Source: CAVYWD01 sp963772225 (lineage in GTDB: Bacteria > Myxococcota > Myxococcia > Myxococcales > UBA5297). From it: a stretch of 64,000 nt of DNA. The notes under the pieces were generated by a model. It saw only the letters and a program-made list of their open reading frames with translations, did no database searches and was not told the origin of the DNA. The stretch is taken from contig CAVYWD010000010.1 of the NCBI GenBank assembly GCA_963772225.1, forward strand, positions 62,001-126,000, in the 5' to 3' direction. The position numbers and the translations under genes are program-made. The number at the start of each line of letters is the position of its first letter. Positions within the stretch are counted from its first letter, which is position 1. Below, in pieces: positions 24,935 to 34,268 of the stretch.

Positions 24935-26271
24935 GCCAACACCCCGGGTGAAGGCCCCGCCAGCGGCACGCGGAGCTCTGCCGAGGTCCGCTCTCCGCGC
25001 GCGCCGATCCGCAAGGTCGCTGCTCCGGCGTAGGCGAGGGCGAGGCGGCGCTCCAGGTCCGGCAGGCCCGAGCTGCCCGGCCGCGGCCCCGCGTAAAGGC
25101 CCGGGTTCTCGAGGCGGACGACCAGCTCCTCGGCCTCGCGCCGAACGGTGAGCTCGAGGGTCCCGCGGTGGCCCGCGCAGGGGCCGTGCTTCACCGCGTT
25201 CTCGGCGAGCGGGAGCAGGACGAGCGGCGGCACCAGGACCTCGCGCGCGGCCGGGTCGACGTCCTCGCGCAGCTCGAGGAGCTCTGGGTCCCGCAGCCGA
25301 TGGAGCGCGAGGAGGTTCTCGACCAGCTCCAGCTCCTGGGCGAGCGGCCACGCCTGCGCCTTCACGCCGCAAAGGACCGAGCGCAGCATCGCCGACAGCT
25401 GGAGCACCGCCCGCTCGGCGACGGCGCCGTCCTCGCGGCACCACTCGGCGATGGAGTTGAGCGTGTTGAAGAGGAAGTGCGGGTCGAGCTGCGCTCGGAG
25501 GGCGAGCAGCTGGGCCCGCTCGGCCTCGCGCGCCAGCGCGTCGGCCCGGGCGCGCTCGCGCAAAAGCCGGTGCTCGAGGCCGATGTCGCGGCCCAGGCCC
25601 CAGCCGCCGACCAGGAAGAGCGTGAGGCAGATGGCGAGGCTCACCCGCGCGGTCATGAAGGTGACGCCGATGCCGAAGAGCTTGGGCACCGCGACGCCGA
25701 TGCTCAGCACGACGCCCGCGCCGATGGCGGCGTAGAGGACCACGCGGATGGAGGCCCCGGCGCCGAGCGCTCCTTCCGGCGAGAGCAGCCGCCAGGAGAC
25801 CGGGGCGATGACCACGAACGCGAGGCAGAGCGCGAGCCCCAGGGCCAGGGCGGCGCTGGGGCGGCTCAGGCGCGCCTGGGCGACGAGCATGGGGCCGCAG
25901 ACGAGCACGATGGGGACGAGGCGCCGCAGCTCGAGCAGGCCCCGGGCGGTCTCGCGGGCGATGCGCGCCGGGTCGGCGAGGTCGGCGCCGGGCGCCTCGG
26001 GCGGCAAGTGCCAAGCGCGCGCGCCGCGCTTCTTGCCGACGAGGTTGATCCATCCGGTTTGCATGAGCAGGGCGAGGTCGAAGGCGGCCGACCGATGTCG
26101 AGCGTAGTACAGGTCGAGCCGAGCCGTCAGCGCGGCTCCCCGGGCCCCGGTCACCTGCGCGAGGCCGGTGATGCCCGGCGGCACGCGAAAGCGCTCGGCG
26201 AAGGGCGGGTGGGCGCGCACCAGCCGCTCGGCGTCGGGGACCGAGAGCGGTCTGGGGCCGACGAGGCTCAT
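24931..26271 (-). CDS. LytS-like histidine kinase fused to the C-terminal half of a sugar transferase
   Basis: 446 residues if started at ATG 26271, but this Met is internal to a bacterial sugar transferase domain: MSLVGPRP, PPGITGLAQVTG and FDLALLMQTGW (residues 1-80) are the conserved C-terminal half of WcaJ/ExoY-type phosphoglycosyl transferases. Four membrane helices follow (about 115-215), then a PF06580 kinase with the His box LDPHFLFNTLNS and the ATP-binding parts PLAENAVKHG and SGLPDLERRLAL. The N-terminal half of the transferase lies in the next frame (26272-26572) and is reached by removing one base near 26290. So the original product was probably one 545-residue transferase-kinase fusion. 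The stop overlaps the response regulator by 4 bp. Confidence 0.8.
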   Translation of the reverse strand: MSLVGPRPLSVPDAERLVRAHPPFAERFRVPPGITGLAQVTGARGAALTARLDLYYARHRSAAFDLALLMQTGWINLVGKKRGARAWHLPPEAPGADLADPARIARETARGLLELRRLVPIVLVCGPMLVAQARLSRPSAALALGLALCLAFVVIAPVSWRLLSPEGALGAGASIRVVLYAAIGAGVVLSIGVAVPKLFGIGVTFMTARVSLAICLTLFLVGGWGLGRDIGLEHRLLRERARADALAREAERAQLLALRAQLDPHFLFNTLNSIAEWCREDGAVAERAVLQLSAMLRSVLCGVKAQAWPLAQELELVENLLALHRLRDPELLELREDVDPAAREVLVPPLVLLPLAENAVKHGPCAGHRGTLELTVRREAEELVVRLENPGLYAGPRPGSSGLPDLERRLALAYAGAATLRIGARGERTSAELRVPLAGPSPGVLA

Positions 26272-26572
26272 GTCGCCGGAGAGGACATTGAAGATTCTGA
26301 AAGAGCTCGTCGAGGCCGCGCTGTCTCAGCAGGCCGCCCAGGCGCGTGGGCCGGCGAGCCCGCTCGTCGGCCTCGCAGGTCATGGTCCGCAGCTTCCAGA
26401 TGAGGAAGGGCCGGCGGTTCAGTCCGGCGCGCGACTGCCGGAAGAAGAGGGGGCGCCCGTCGCACGCAAAGGCCGCGGCGGCGAGCGCCGCCGAGGCGGG
26501 CAGCCAGAGCGGCAGGGTGACGAAGACGACGGCGAGATTAAAAAGGCGCTTGGCTGCGGCGTTGACGTTCAT
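26272..26572 (-). pseudogene. Sugar transferase N-terminal half, frameshifted from its C-terminal half
   Basis: ATG 26572 with GAGGAG upstream starts MNVNAAAKRLFNLAVV, a membrane helix, then GRPLFFRQSRAGLNRRPFL and IWKLRTM, the conserved start of ExoY/WcaJ-type enzymes that load the first sugar phosphate on undecaprenyl phosphate. After RGLDELFQ the frame leaves the family; one base less at about 26287-26297 (TTTCAGAATCTTC) restores IFNVLSGDMSLVGPRP. Either a genuine frameshift, a sequencing error or, less likely, recoding: no clear slippery heptamer is present. Confidence 0.7.
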
Positions 26573-26812
26573 GGCTCCTCCGAGACCGCAGCATCGCGCT
26601 CGGGCGGGCGCCGCCGGCGGCGGTTCTCCTCGAGCGGTCGCGGGGCGCGCGCGAGCGGCGCCGAAGCGGGCCCGAGCGGCGGCGCGGCCGCCCACGCGCC
26701 GCCGGGGCCTCAGGTCGCGACCTTTCGGCCGCGGATCTCGACCGCCCGGCGCGAGAGCCGCCAAGCGCTCTTCGCGCTCCTCTACCTTCGAGCCATCGCA
26801 AGGAGGATTTCG

Positions 26813-28312
26813 ATGGCCCGACCGAACGACCCGATGCAGTGTCCCCCGCCGCTCCCCTCAGGCTCCGCCGGAGCGTCGCGCCCGCGGACCGCGCTGCTCT
26901 TGAATCCCTTCTATGCCAAGGACCCCGCGGGGAGCTTCGGCAAGCACGTGCTGACCCCGTCGCTCGCCCTCTCGAGCCTCGCGGCGGTGACGCCGCCCGA
27001 GTGGTCCGTGCGGATCTGGGATGAGAACCTGCTCCAAGGCTCCGCCCCCGTCGATCCCGTGCCGCAGGTCGTGGGGATCACCGTGCACCTGACCTTCGCG
27101 CGCCGCGCCTACGAGCTCGCCGCCCATTATCGAGCGCTCGGCTGCGCCGTGGTCCTGGGCGGACCGCACGCCCTCTCGTGCCCGGACGAGGTGGCGGCCC
27201 ACTGCGACGCCCTGGCGGTCGGCAACGGCGTGCCGCTCTGGCCGCGCATTCTGCGCGACGTCGAGCGGGGCGCGCTCGAGCGCCGGTACGAGGCGCCTTT
27301 CGAAGACTTCGCCTCGGAGCCCGCGCCCGAGCGGACCGCGATTCCGGAGTGGGGCTTTCTGACCCGGGCGAGCATCATCGCCACCCGAGGGTGCCACAAT
27401 CGCTGCGATTTCTGCTTTCTTTCGACCGGGCCGTCGCGCATTCGCTATCAAATGCGTCCGGTCGCCGAGGTGGCGCGCGAAATAGCCCGGAGCGGCGAGC
27501 CATATGCCGTGTTCCTGGACAATAACCTCGGCGCCAATCGCGCGTACCTGCGCTCGCTCTGCGCGGCGCTGGCCCCCCTGGAAATCATCTGGAGCGCGGC
27601 CGTCAGCCTCGATGTGACGCAAGACCCCGACTTGGTCCGTGAAATGGCGCTCGCGGGCTGCACCGGCGTCTTCGTGGGCTTCGAGAGCTTGAGCGACGAG
27701 AACCTGCGCGCCGCGGGAAAGCGGACGCCGCGCTGTGAGGATTTCGAGCGCGGCGTGGAGCTGTTCCATCGTTTCGGCATTCAGGTCAACGGCAGCTTCG
27801 TCCTGGGCTTCGACGGCGACGGGCCCGGGGCCTTCGCGAAGACCGCCGAGTGGATAGACCGCGTGAAGCTCGAGTCCGCGACCTTCCACATTCTCACGCC
27901 CTATCCGGGAACCCCGCTGTTCGCTCGCCTGGAGGCCCAGGGGCGCATCCTCCACCGCGATTGGAGCCAATACGACACCGCGCACGCGGTGCATCGCCCG
28001 GCCAAGATGACGCCCGAGGAGCTCGAGCGGGGGTACCGGTGGCTCTATCGGCGCGCCTTCTCGCTCCGGTCCATCTGGGCCCGAAGGCCGCGCTCGCTCG
28101 GCGCAGCGCTGGCGTACCTCGCCATGGCCATTCTGTACAAGCGCAGCAACGGGCTCTGGAAGCTCTTGATCCAGCACCGGCTCACGCGCGCCGTCTGGAG
28201 GCCGCTCGTACAGCTCACGCGCCTGCGCCACCTGCGCTTTCGGCGGAGCCTGCGAGTGCGCGAGGCGCTCGCGGTCCCGCCGTCGGCGCTGCCCGTCCCA
28301 CCGGGCGTGTGA
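26813..28312 (+). CDS. B12-binding-domain radical SAM protein
   Basis: 499 residues from ATG 26813, preceded by AAGGAGG. N-terminal cobalamin-binding-like domain (about 25-150) and a radical SAM barrel with the cluster motif CHNRCDFC (in IIATRGCHNRCDFCFLS, residues about 187-200). FVGFESLSDENL and HILTPYPGTPLF are typical of the family of B12-binding radical SAM enzymes (Elp3/MiaB-like core) that make methylations and rearrangements of lipids, peptides or pigments. The substrate cannot be read. The downstream gene follows 17 bp later, so the two may share a function. Confidence 0.88.
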   Translation: MARPNDPMQCPPPLPSGSAGASRPRTALLLNPFYAKDPAGSFGKHVLTPSLALSSLAAVTPPEWSVRIWDENLLQGSAPVDPVPQVVGITVHLTFARRAYELAAHYRALGCAVVLGGPHALSCPDEVAAHCDALAVGNGVPLWPRILRDVERGALERRYEAPFEDFASEPAPERTAIPEWGFLTRASIIATRGCHNRCDFCFLSTGPSRIRYQMRPVAEVAREIARSGEPYAVFLDNNLGANRAYLRSLCAALAPLEIIWSAAVSLDVTQDPDLVREMALAGCTGVFVGFESLSDENLRAAGKRTPRCEDFERGVELFHRFGIQVNGSFVLGFDGDGPGAFAKTAEWIDRVKLESATFHILTPYPGTPLFARLEAQGRILHRDWSQYDTAHAVHRPAKMTPEELERGYRWLYRRAFSLRSIWARRPRSLGAALAYLAMAILYKRSNGLWKLLIQHRLTRAVWRPLVQLTRLRHLRFRRSLRVREALAVPPSALPVPPGV

Positions 28313-28329
28313 GCGAAAGGGGGTTTTCC

Positions 28330-29334
28330 ATGAGAGCCATTGCCCTGGCGAAGCCTTTGATCGCCGCCGCGCTCGCCGCCGCGCAGGCCAACCCGCAGCC
28401 CCTCGCGCTCCCTTCGTCGGCCCGGCGCCTCCTCGAGACGGGCCAATGGGACGCGACCCCGGCAGGGCTTCGAATCGTCGCACTGTCGTTCTTGGCCGAC
28501 GGCTGCGCGGCTTCAGGCGAGGCGCACGCCTCGATGCGCGCCGCGGCGCGCTCATGCGTCGAGCGCTGCCTCGCGCGCGCCCGACAAACGAGGCGCGGGC
28601 CCCTGCGGCCTGAGAGCGCCGACGGCCTCTGGCTGAGCCATTTCGCGCTGATTCTCGGAGCGGCGGACGCGTTGGGGCCGTGCCCCGACCCCGAGGCTCA
28701 CGCGGCCATCGCGTTGGCGCTGGCGAGCCGGACGCTTTCGGACCCGTATCGCCACGTCGCATCCTATGCGAGCGCCAAGGACCGCTGGACCGCAGACCAG
28801 GCGGCGGCGCTCGCGAGCCTCGCCCGGTTTGACCGCGCGCACGGGGCCCACCTGGTCGACGAGCCGCTGCGCGCCTGGCGCGACTTCGTCCTGTCCAAGG
28901 CCATGGACCGCCGTCTCGGGCTGCCATGGTCGGAAGTCACTGGAGCGCGCCGCACCTCCCGGGCGCCGCGGGGCTGCGCCCTCTCGTTTCAGACGCGCTA
29001 CCTCCACGAAGTGGACGACGGTCTCGCGCGCCGCTTCTGGGCGGTCTATCGCGAGCGTTACCGGGTTCGGCACTTCGGGCTCACGGGCTTTCGCGAGTGG
29101 CCGCCGGGTCAAGAGCTCGGCCAGGACCTGGACTCCGGTCCCATCGTGATGGGCGTCGGCGCGGCGGCCACGGGCCTGGGGATCGCCGGGGCGAGGGTCA
29201 TGGGCGACGAGGCGCTGGCGCGAGAGCTGGAAACGACCGCGGCGGTCGTCGATGCCTTTGCCGGCGGAATGCAGGGCGCGCGAGGCGTGCTCCCGGACGC
29301 CATTCGCTATCTGGGCGCGCAGGTCCGGCCGTAG
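28330..29334 (+). CDS. Conserved protein of unknown function, possibly helical barrel
   Basis: 334 residues. N-terminus MRAIALAKPLIAAALAAAQA may be a signal peptide or a first helix. The rest is helix-rich with conserved-looking stretches RFWAVYRERYRVRHFGLTGF and DLDSGPIVMGVGAAATGLG, which resemble alpha/alpha-barrel proteins (linalool-dehydratase-like or glycosidase-like); no catalytic residue can be assigned. It follows the radical SAM gene by 17 bp. A 37-bp tandem duplication spans its stop codon (29310-29383). A degraded copy of codons about 40-83 is at 35947-36078. Confidence 0.65.
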   Translation: MRAIALAKPLIAAALAAAQANPQPLALPSSARRLLETGQWDATPAGLRIVALSFLADGCAASGEAHASMRAAARSCVERCLARARQTRRGPLRPESADGLWLSHFALILGAADALGPCPDPEAHAAIALALASRTLSDPYRHVASYASAKDRWTADQAAALASLARFDRAHGAHLVDEPLRAWRDFVLSKAMDRRLGLPWSEVTGARRTSRAPRGCALSFQTRYLHEVDDGLARRFWAVYRERYRVRHFGLTGFREWPPGQELGQDLDSGPIVMGVGAAATGLGIAGARVMGDEALARELETTAAVVDAFAGGMQGARGVLPDAIRYLGAQVRP

Positions 29335-29383
29335 CCCTGGCGGGAGTCTGGGCGCGCAGGTCCGGCCGTAGCCCTGGCGGGAG
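29310..29383 (+). repeat. Perfect 37-bp tandem duplication across a stop codon
   Basis: Two exact 37-bp copies (29310-29346 and 29347-29383) of a unit that begins TCTGGGCGCGCAGGTCC. The TAG stop of the preceding gene (29332-29334) is in the first copy, so the second copy is untranslated. Confidence 0.9.
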
Positions 29384-29492
29384 CCTTCCGGCCCTGCCGG
29401 AGATTCGAGAAAGGCGCGGGCGGTGCCTCGCAGGCCGAGAAGGGGGCTGGTATGTTCCGGAGCCCGTTATTTTCATGGATATCTGAGGAACC

Positions 29493-29897
29493 ATGCCATC
29501 CATCTTCACGAGAATTCTCAACGGCGAGCTGCCGGGGCGCTTTGTCTGGAAGGACGACAAGTGCTTCGCCATTCTCACCGCCCAGCCCATCCAGCCGGGG
29601 CACGTCCTCGTGATCCCGCGCCAGGAGATCGACGACTGGGTCGACCTGCCGGACGACCTGCGCGACCACCTCTTCGCCACGGCGGCGGTCATCGGCAAAG
29701 CCTTGATGAAGGAATTTCAGCCGACGAAGGTGGGGGTGGCCGTCGTGGGGCTCGAGGTGCGCCACGTGCACCTGCATTTGATCCCCATCAGCGCCCCCGA
29801 GCACATGGAGTTCGCCCGCGCCGACAAGAACCCGGACCCCCGCGCGCTCGACCAGGTGGCGGAGCGGCTGCGCAAAGCGCTGGCGGCCACGCCCTAA
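29493..29897 (+). CDS. HIT-family nucleotide-binding protein
   Basis: 134 residues, ATG preceded by GAGGAA. Complete HIT domain: FTRILNGELPGRFVW start, PGHVLVIPR, and the histidine triad HVHLHLIP. HIT proteins hydrolyse or transfer nucleotides (AMP-lysine, AMP-NH2, Ap4A types). Histidines and spacing are intact. The long C-terminus (DPRALDQVAERLRKAL) is typical of the Hint/FHIT-like small bacterial forms. Stands alone. Confidence 0.9.
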   Translation: MPSIFTRILNGELPGRFVWKDDKCFAILTAQPIQPGHVLVIPRQEIDDWVDLPDDLRDHLFATAAVIGKALMKEFQPTKVGVAVVGLEVRHVHLHLIPISAPEHMEFARADKNPDPRALDQVAERLRKALAATP

Positions 29898-30101
29898 AGC
29901 TCCGAGATCCGAGCTCGATGCCCAAGACAGGAGCAAGCACCGCCCGTTGGTCGAAGGGACATCGGGATGGGGCGGTCATCAACGCCCTTGTGGAGCTTCG
30001 GCTCGGGATCAATATCGGCGAGCCATGTTGTGCGTTGACGGCGCGACCCTGCTCTGTTCACATGATGACAGCCTCTCCGCCAGCCCAAGGGAGCTCGTCG
30101 C

Positions 30102-30818
30102 TTGGTCGCCCTCGCCGTCCTCGCGTTCGCAATGGCAGCGGCCCCTGCGCCGCCGAACGGCGCGAGCGCGCCCGCCGCCAACGAGGTCGCGGCCGTCGAA
30201 GAGACGCTTCGCATTCAGAGCCTGCTGCACACCGAGGCGCGCCGCGCCCGCATTTGGCGCTGGAGCTGGACCGGCATCTACGGCGCGCTCACCGCTGGCC
30301 AGACGGTCCCCGTCGCGTTCATCGGCGACCGGGGCACGCGGGCCGACCTCCTCGCCGGCGCCGCGACCTCGGCCGTCGGCTTGATCGGCGCAATGGCTCT
30401 GCCGCCCGAATCGATCGCGAGCAGCGAGGCGCTCGACCGCGAGCTTGCGGCGCCCGGCAAGGATCCGCTCGCGCGCCTCGCCTGCGCCCGCGCGCTCTTG
30501 AGAAACGCGGCCGACGATGAGGCCTTCGCGCGAGGGCCCATCATGCACGCCGCCAACGCCGCGGTGAACGTCGCCGCGGGGCTCGTCTTGGGCTTTGGCT
30601 ACAAGCGCTGGACCTCCGCCGCCATCACGGCCGTCAGCGGAATCGCCGTCGGCGAAGTTCAGATCTTCACCGCGCCCAAGTCCCTGCTGGACCGCTCTGT
30701 GCGGGAGGCCGGCGCTCCCAGCGCTCCGAGCGCTGCAGCCACGCCCCCGGTCCGCGCGACCGTCGCGCCATGGGTCGGGAGCGGAGGCGCCGGCCTTCGG
30801 CTCGTCGCCCAGTTCTAG
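30102..30818 (+). CDS. Putative membrane protein of unknown function
   Basis: 238 residues if started at TTG 30102, which has AGGGAG upstream; an ATG at 30132 is the alternative. A short signal peptide (LAVLAFAMAAAPAPP) precedes a helical part with two or three hydrophobic segments (around WRWSWTGIYGALTAG and ATSAVGLIGAMAL, and NAAVNVAAGLVLGFGY). No family recognised. The next gene (MFS) starts 19 bp later, so it may belong to that transcript. Confidence 0.6.
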   Translation: MVALAVLAFAMAAAPAPPNGASAPAANEVAAVEETLRIQSLLHTEARRARIWRWSWTGIYGALTAGQTVPVAFIGDRGTRADLLAGAATSAVGLIGAMALPPESIASSEALDRELAAPGKDPLARLACARALLRNAADDEAFARGPIMHAANAAVNVAAGLVLGFGYKRWTSAAITAVSGIAVGEVQIFTAPKSLLDRSVREAGAPSAPSAAATPPVRATVAPWVGSGGAGLRLVAQF

Positions 30819-30836
30819 AGGACAGGAGCTTCTCGC

Positions 30837-32057
30837 ATGCTCTCCCCCGATCCGAGGCTCGCGCGCCCCTATCGCTGGGCGGTGCTCGCCGTCTACGTGG
30901 CGGTGATGGCCGTTCAGCAGATGCTGTGGCTGAACTTCGCCCCCATCCTGCTTCACATCCAGCAGCGCTACGGCGTCGGCGAGCTCACGGCCAGCTCGCT
31001 CATCATGGTGTTTCCTCTGCTCTACATCGCGCTCTCCGCGCCGGCGGGGCGGATGGTCGACGAGCGCGGGTATCGTTTCACGGTCGCCTGGGGCGCCGCG
31101 GCCACCGCGGCCTTTTCGCTCTTGCGCGTCTTCGACGGCAGCTTCTGGATGCTCTTCGCAGGGCAGGTCGGCATCGCCGCCGCTCAGCCGTTCGTCGTCA
31201 ACGGGATCTCCAAGCTCGTGGCCGACTGGTTCGACGAGGCCGAAGGCGCCCTCGCCACCGGGCTGGGCACCATGGGCATGTTCCTCGGCATGGCCCTGGG
31301 CATGGCGGCGACGCCTTGGCTCGAGGCGAGGATGGGGCTGAGCCTCTCCATGCTCGTCTTCTTCGCGGTCTCCGCCGCCGCGGCAGCGGCTTTCTTCGCC
31401 GTCGCCCGGAACAATCGGCCGCCGGAGGAGCTCCGAAGCAAGGACGGCGACGCCCACTTCGGGCCCGTTTTTCGAGTGCCGGGGATGAAGGCGCTGCTCG
31501 GCACCTCGTTTCTGGGCATGGGCGCCTTCAACGGCCTCACCACCTGGCTCGAGGCCCTCCTCGAGCCGCGCGGCATCGACGCCGAGGCCGCCGGGATGGT
31601 GGGCGGGGTCATGGTCGTGGGCGGCATCGCAGGCGCGGTGATCGTCCCGCTGCTCTCGGACCGCCTCCGGCGCCGCAAGCCGTTCCTCGCGGGCTGCGCC
31701 GCGGCCTCCACCGGGCTGATGGCGCTCATCGGCGTTCTCGGTTCCTACGGCGCGCTCCTGGGAGACGGGGTGGCGCTCGGCTTCGTGTTGCTCCCGGCCT
31801 TCGCCTTTCTCCTGGACATGTCGGCCCAGCTCGCCGGAGCCGAGCGCGCGGGGGCCGCGACGGGGCTCATCATGCTCAGCGGCAACGCGGGCGGCGTGGT
31901 GGTCATCCTGCTCGTCCCGGCAGTCCGGGCGCTGGGCGGGGGAATCGCCCCCGCCATCGCGCTGCTCGCCGGCCTGCTCGCTGCGGCCACGGCGCTGGCT
32001 CTCGCGTCCCCGGAGACCTACCAGGCCCCGGCCGAGGCGGCGCCGAAGCCGTCTTAG
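30837..32057 (+). CDS. MFS transporter
   Basis: 406 residues with twelve predicted membrane helices, ATG preceded by AGGAG. Major-facilitator features: a cytoplasmic loop 2-3 with AGRMVDERGYR (GxxxDRxGRR-type) and a loop 8-9 with SDRLRRRKPF. Similar in layout to FLVCR-type and sugar-phosphate-type MFS proteins. It heads a run of genes for an aminotransferase, an aldolase and a carbohydrate kinase, so it may import the substrate of that pathway (inference). Confidence 0.85.
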   Translation: MLSPDPRLARPYRWAVLAVYVAVMAVQQMLWLNFAPILLHIQQRYGVGELTASSLIMVFPLLYIALSAPAGRMVDERGYRFTVAWGAAATAAFSLLRVFDGSFWMLFAGQVGIAAAQPFVVNGISKLVADWFDEAEGALATGLGTMGMFLGMALGMAATPWLEARMGLSLSMLVFFAVSAAAAAAFFAVARNNRPPEELRSKDGDAHFGPVFRVPGMKALLGTSFLGMGAFNGLTTWLEALLEPRGIDAEAAGMVGGVMVVGGIAGAVIVPLLSDRLRRRKPFLAGCAAASTGLMALIGVLGSYGALLGDGVALGFVLLPAFAFLLDMSAQLAGAERAGAATGLIMLSGNAGGVVVILLVPAVRALGGGIAPAIALLAGLLAAATALALASPETYQAPAEAAPKPS

Positions 32058-32150
32058 AAGTTCGAAGTGTTGAGGGAGAGCCTCGCCGCGCAACCTGCCA
32101 CGAGCGCCGAGGCGCCTTTCGCCTCGGAAGAGCCACGGAATCGAACGCCC

Positions 32151-33621
32151 ATGGGCTACGCCATCACCACCTATCCCGACGTCCCCGGCATCGAGCGCCG
32201 GCTCGAGGCGCTGATGCGCCTGCCGGTCATCCCCCTGCGCGCCGACGCCATGGCCGCCATCCTGCGCTCGCTCGACGAGCGCTGCCCGCGCTCCAAGGCG
32301 GTCATCGAGGACGCGCGCGCCTTCATCCCCGGCGGCGTCCAGCACAACCTCGCCTTCAACTACCCCTTTCCGCTGGTGATCGATCGCGGCGAGGGGCCCT
32401 ACCTCTACGACATCGACGGCAACCGGTACCTCGACTTCCTCCAGGCCGGCGGCCCGACGATCCTGGGCAGCAATCCCGAGGCGGTCCGCGAGCCCGTGCT
32501 CGAGCTCTTGCGCCGCTGCGGCCCGGCCACCGGGCTCTTCCACGAGCTCGAGCTCGCCATCGCCAAGGAGGTGAGCCGCCACGTTCCCTCGGTGGAGATG
32601 TTCCGAATGCTCGGGAGCGGCACGGAGGCGGTCATGGCCGCCATCCGCCTGAGCCGCCTGGTCACGCGCAAGCCCTTCATCGTGAAGGTCGGCGGCGCCT
32701 ACCACGGTTGGTCGGATCAGCTGGTGTACAGCCTGAAGATCCCCGGCACGCGGCGCTTCGAGGCGCACGGCATCCCGCGGGCCTCCACGCTCTTCACGGC
32801 CGAGGCGCGCCCCAATGACCTGGATTCCTTGGAGCGGGTCCTGCGCCGCAACCGCCTCGCCGGCGGGACCGCCGCGGTCCTGGTCGAGCCGCTGGGCCCC
32901 GAGAGCGGGACCCGCCCCGTGGCCCGCGACTACAACCACGGCGTCCGGCGCCTGTGCGATCGGTACGGCGCCCTGCTCATCTTCGACGAGGTGGTCACCG
33001 GATTCCGGGTCGGCCTCGGCGGGGCGCAGGGCTATTTCGGCGTCCGGCCGGACCTCACCGTCTTCGGAAAGATCATCGCCGGCGGCTACCCGGGCGCCGG
33101 TGGTCTCGGCGGGCGGCGAGAATCTCATGCGCCACCTCGCCGCCGGCCTCGAGAGCGGCAAGCGCCGGGCCTACGTGGGCGGCACCCTGGCCGCGAGTCC
33201 GTTGAGCGCCGCGGCCGGCTACCACGCCATCCGCGAGATCGAGCGCACCGGCGCCTGCGAAGCGGCCGGCCGCGCGGGCGACCGCCTGACGGCCGGGCTT
33301 CGCGCCCTCATCGAGCGCCATCGTCTCCCCTTCGTCGCCTACAACCAAGGGTCCATTTGCCACCTCCAGACCGTGGGCGCCCTGTTCGTTCCCATCTCGC
33401 TCCTGCACCTCCCGCGGGCCCTGCGCGACATCAAGGAGCGCAAGCACCGCATGGAGGAATACGGCGCGGCGTTCACCGCCGAGGGCCTGGTCACCCTCGC
33501 CGGAAGCCGGCTCTACACCAGCGCCGCCGACACCGACGAGGTCATCGACGATGCCCTGAGCCGCTTCGACCGGGTCTTTCAGAAGGTGGATTGCTCGGCC
33601 CTCGCCGGAGTCTCGCCGTGA
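32151..33621 (+). pseudogene. Class III aminotransferase (GSA-aminomutase-like), single frameshift
   Basis: The N-terminal 320 residues (ATG 32151) are a clean PLP-dependent aminotransferase of the glutamate-1-semialdehyde aminomutase type: YLDFLQAGGPTILGSNP, GSGTEAVMAAIRLSR, the Asp in LIFDEVVTGFR and the PLP lysine in VFGKIIAGGYPGAG. Near 33113-33121 the family sequence jumps to the next frame (ENLMRHLAAGLESGKRRAYV, then GGTLAASPL) and runs to the stop at 33621. Removing one base restores a single roughly 490-residue protein. As written the gene makes a truncated product, unless this is an assembly error. The stop overlaps the aldolase start (GTGA). An upstream in-frame TTG at 32067 is also possible. 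Confidence 0.82.
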
Positions 33622-34268
33622 CCGAGGTCGCCCAGGCGCAGGAGGCGGTGCGGGCCATGGGCGTGCGCCTGTCGGAGGCGGGGCTCGTCGTCGGCACCTG
33701 GGGGAACGTCAGCGTCCGAGTTGGCGATCGCATGGCGGTAACGCCCAGCGGTGCCGACTACCGAGCCCTCGCCGCCGCCGACGTGCCGCTCGTCGAGCTC
33801 GCCACCGGCGAGTGGACAGGCCCCAAGCCCTCCAGCGAGCGCGACCTGCACCTGGCCGTGTACCGCGAGCGCAAGGAGATCAACGCGGTCATCCACGTCC
33901 ACTCGCCCAACGCATCCACGGTGGCCGCGGCGCGGCGGGAGCTGCCGCCGATCCTCGACGACATGGCGCAGATCCTCGGGCCTTCGGTCCGCGTCGCCGA
34001 CTACGCCCTGCCGACGACGCGCAAGCTGGTGCGCGAGACGCTTAAGGCGCTGCGCGGGCGGATGGCGGCGCTCATGGCCAACCACGGCGCGGTTTGCCTC
34101 GGGCGCGACCTGGAGGAGGCGTTCCTCTGCTGCCAGGTGCTCGAGAAGTCCTGCCGCTCGTTCATCGAGGCCGAATTCCTGGGCGGCGCCAAGAGCCTCG
34201 GCCGCGTTGAGGCGGTCCTCATGCACCAATATTTCCTGCGCAAGTATTCGCGCCAATGGAAGCCCTGA
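33618..34268 (+). CDS. Class II aldolase / epimerase family protein
   Basis: 216 residues with a GTG start overlapping the stop of the aminotransferase. Fuculose-/ribulose-phosphate aldolase-epimerase fold: WGNVSVRV and TPSG near the N-terminus, zinc-ligand HVHS (residues about 93-96, in AVIHVHSPNAS) and a later NHGAV. The family cleaves or epimerises sugar phosphates using Zn(II). The next gene starts 12 bp before this stop. Together with the kinase this suggests the phosphorylated substrate is cleaved here. Confidence 0.88.
   Translation: MTEVAQAQEAVRAMGVRLSEAGLVVGTWGNVSVRVGDRMAVTPSGADYRALAAADVPLVELATGEWTGPKPSSERDLHLAVYRERKEINAVIHVHSPNASTVAAARRELPPILDDMAQILGPSVRVADYALPTTRKLVRETLKALRGRMAALMANHGAVCLGRDLEEAFLCCQVLEKSCRSFIEAEFLGGAKSLGRVEAVLMHQYFLRKYSRQWKP

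Noticed and set aside
30009..33161. Antisense open frame of 1050 codons over the membrane protein, MFS and aminotransferase genes
   Set aside because: No family resemblance, and it is antisense to MFS and aminotransferase motifs that are clear on the plus strand.
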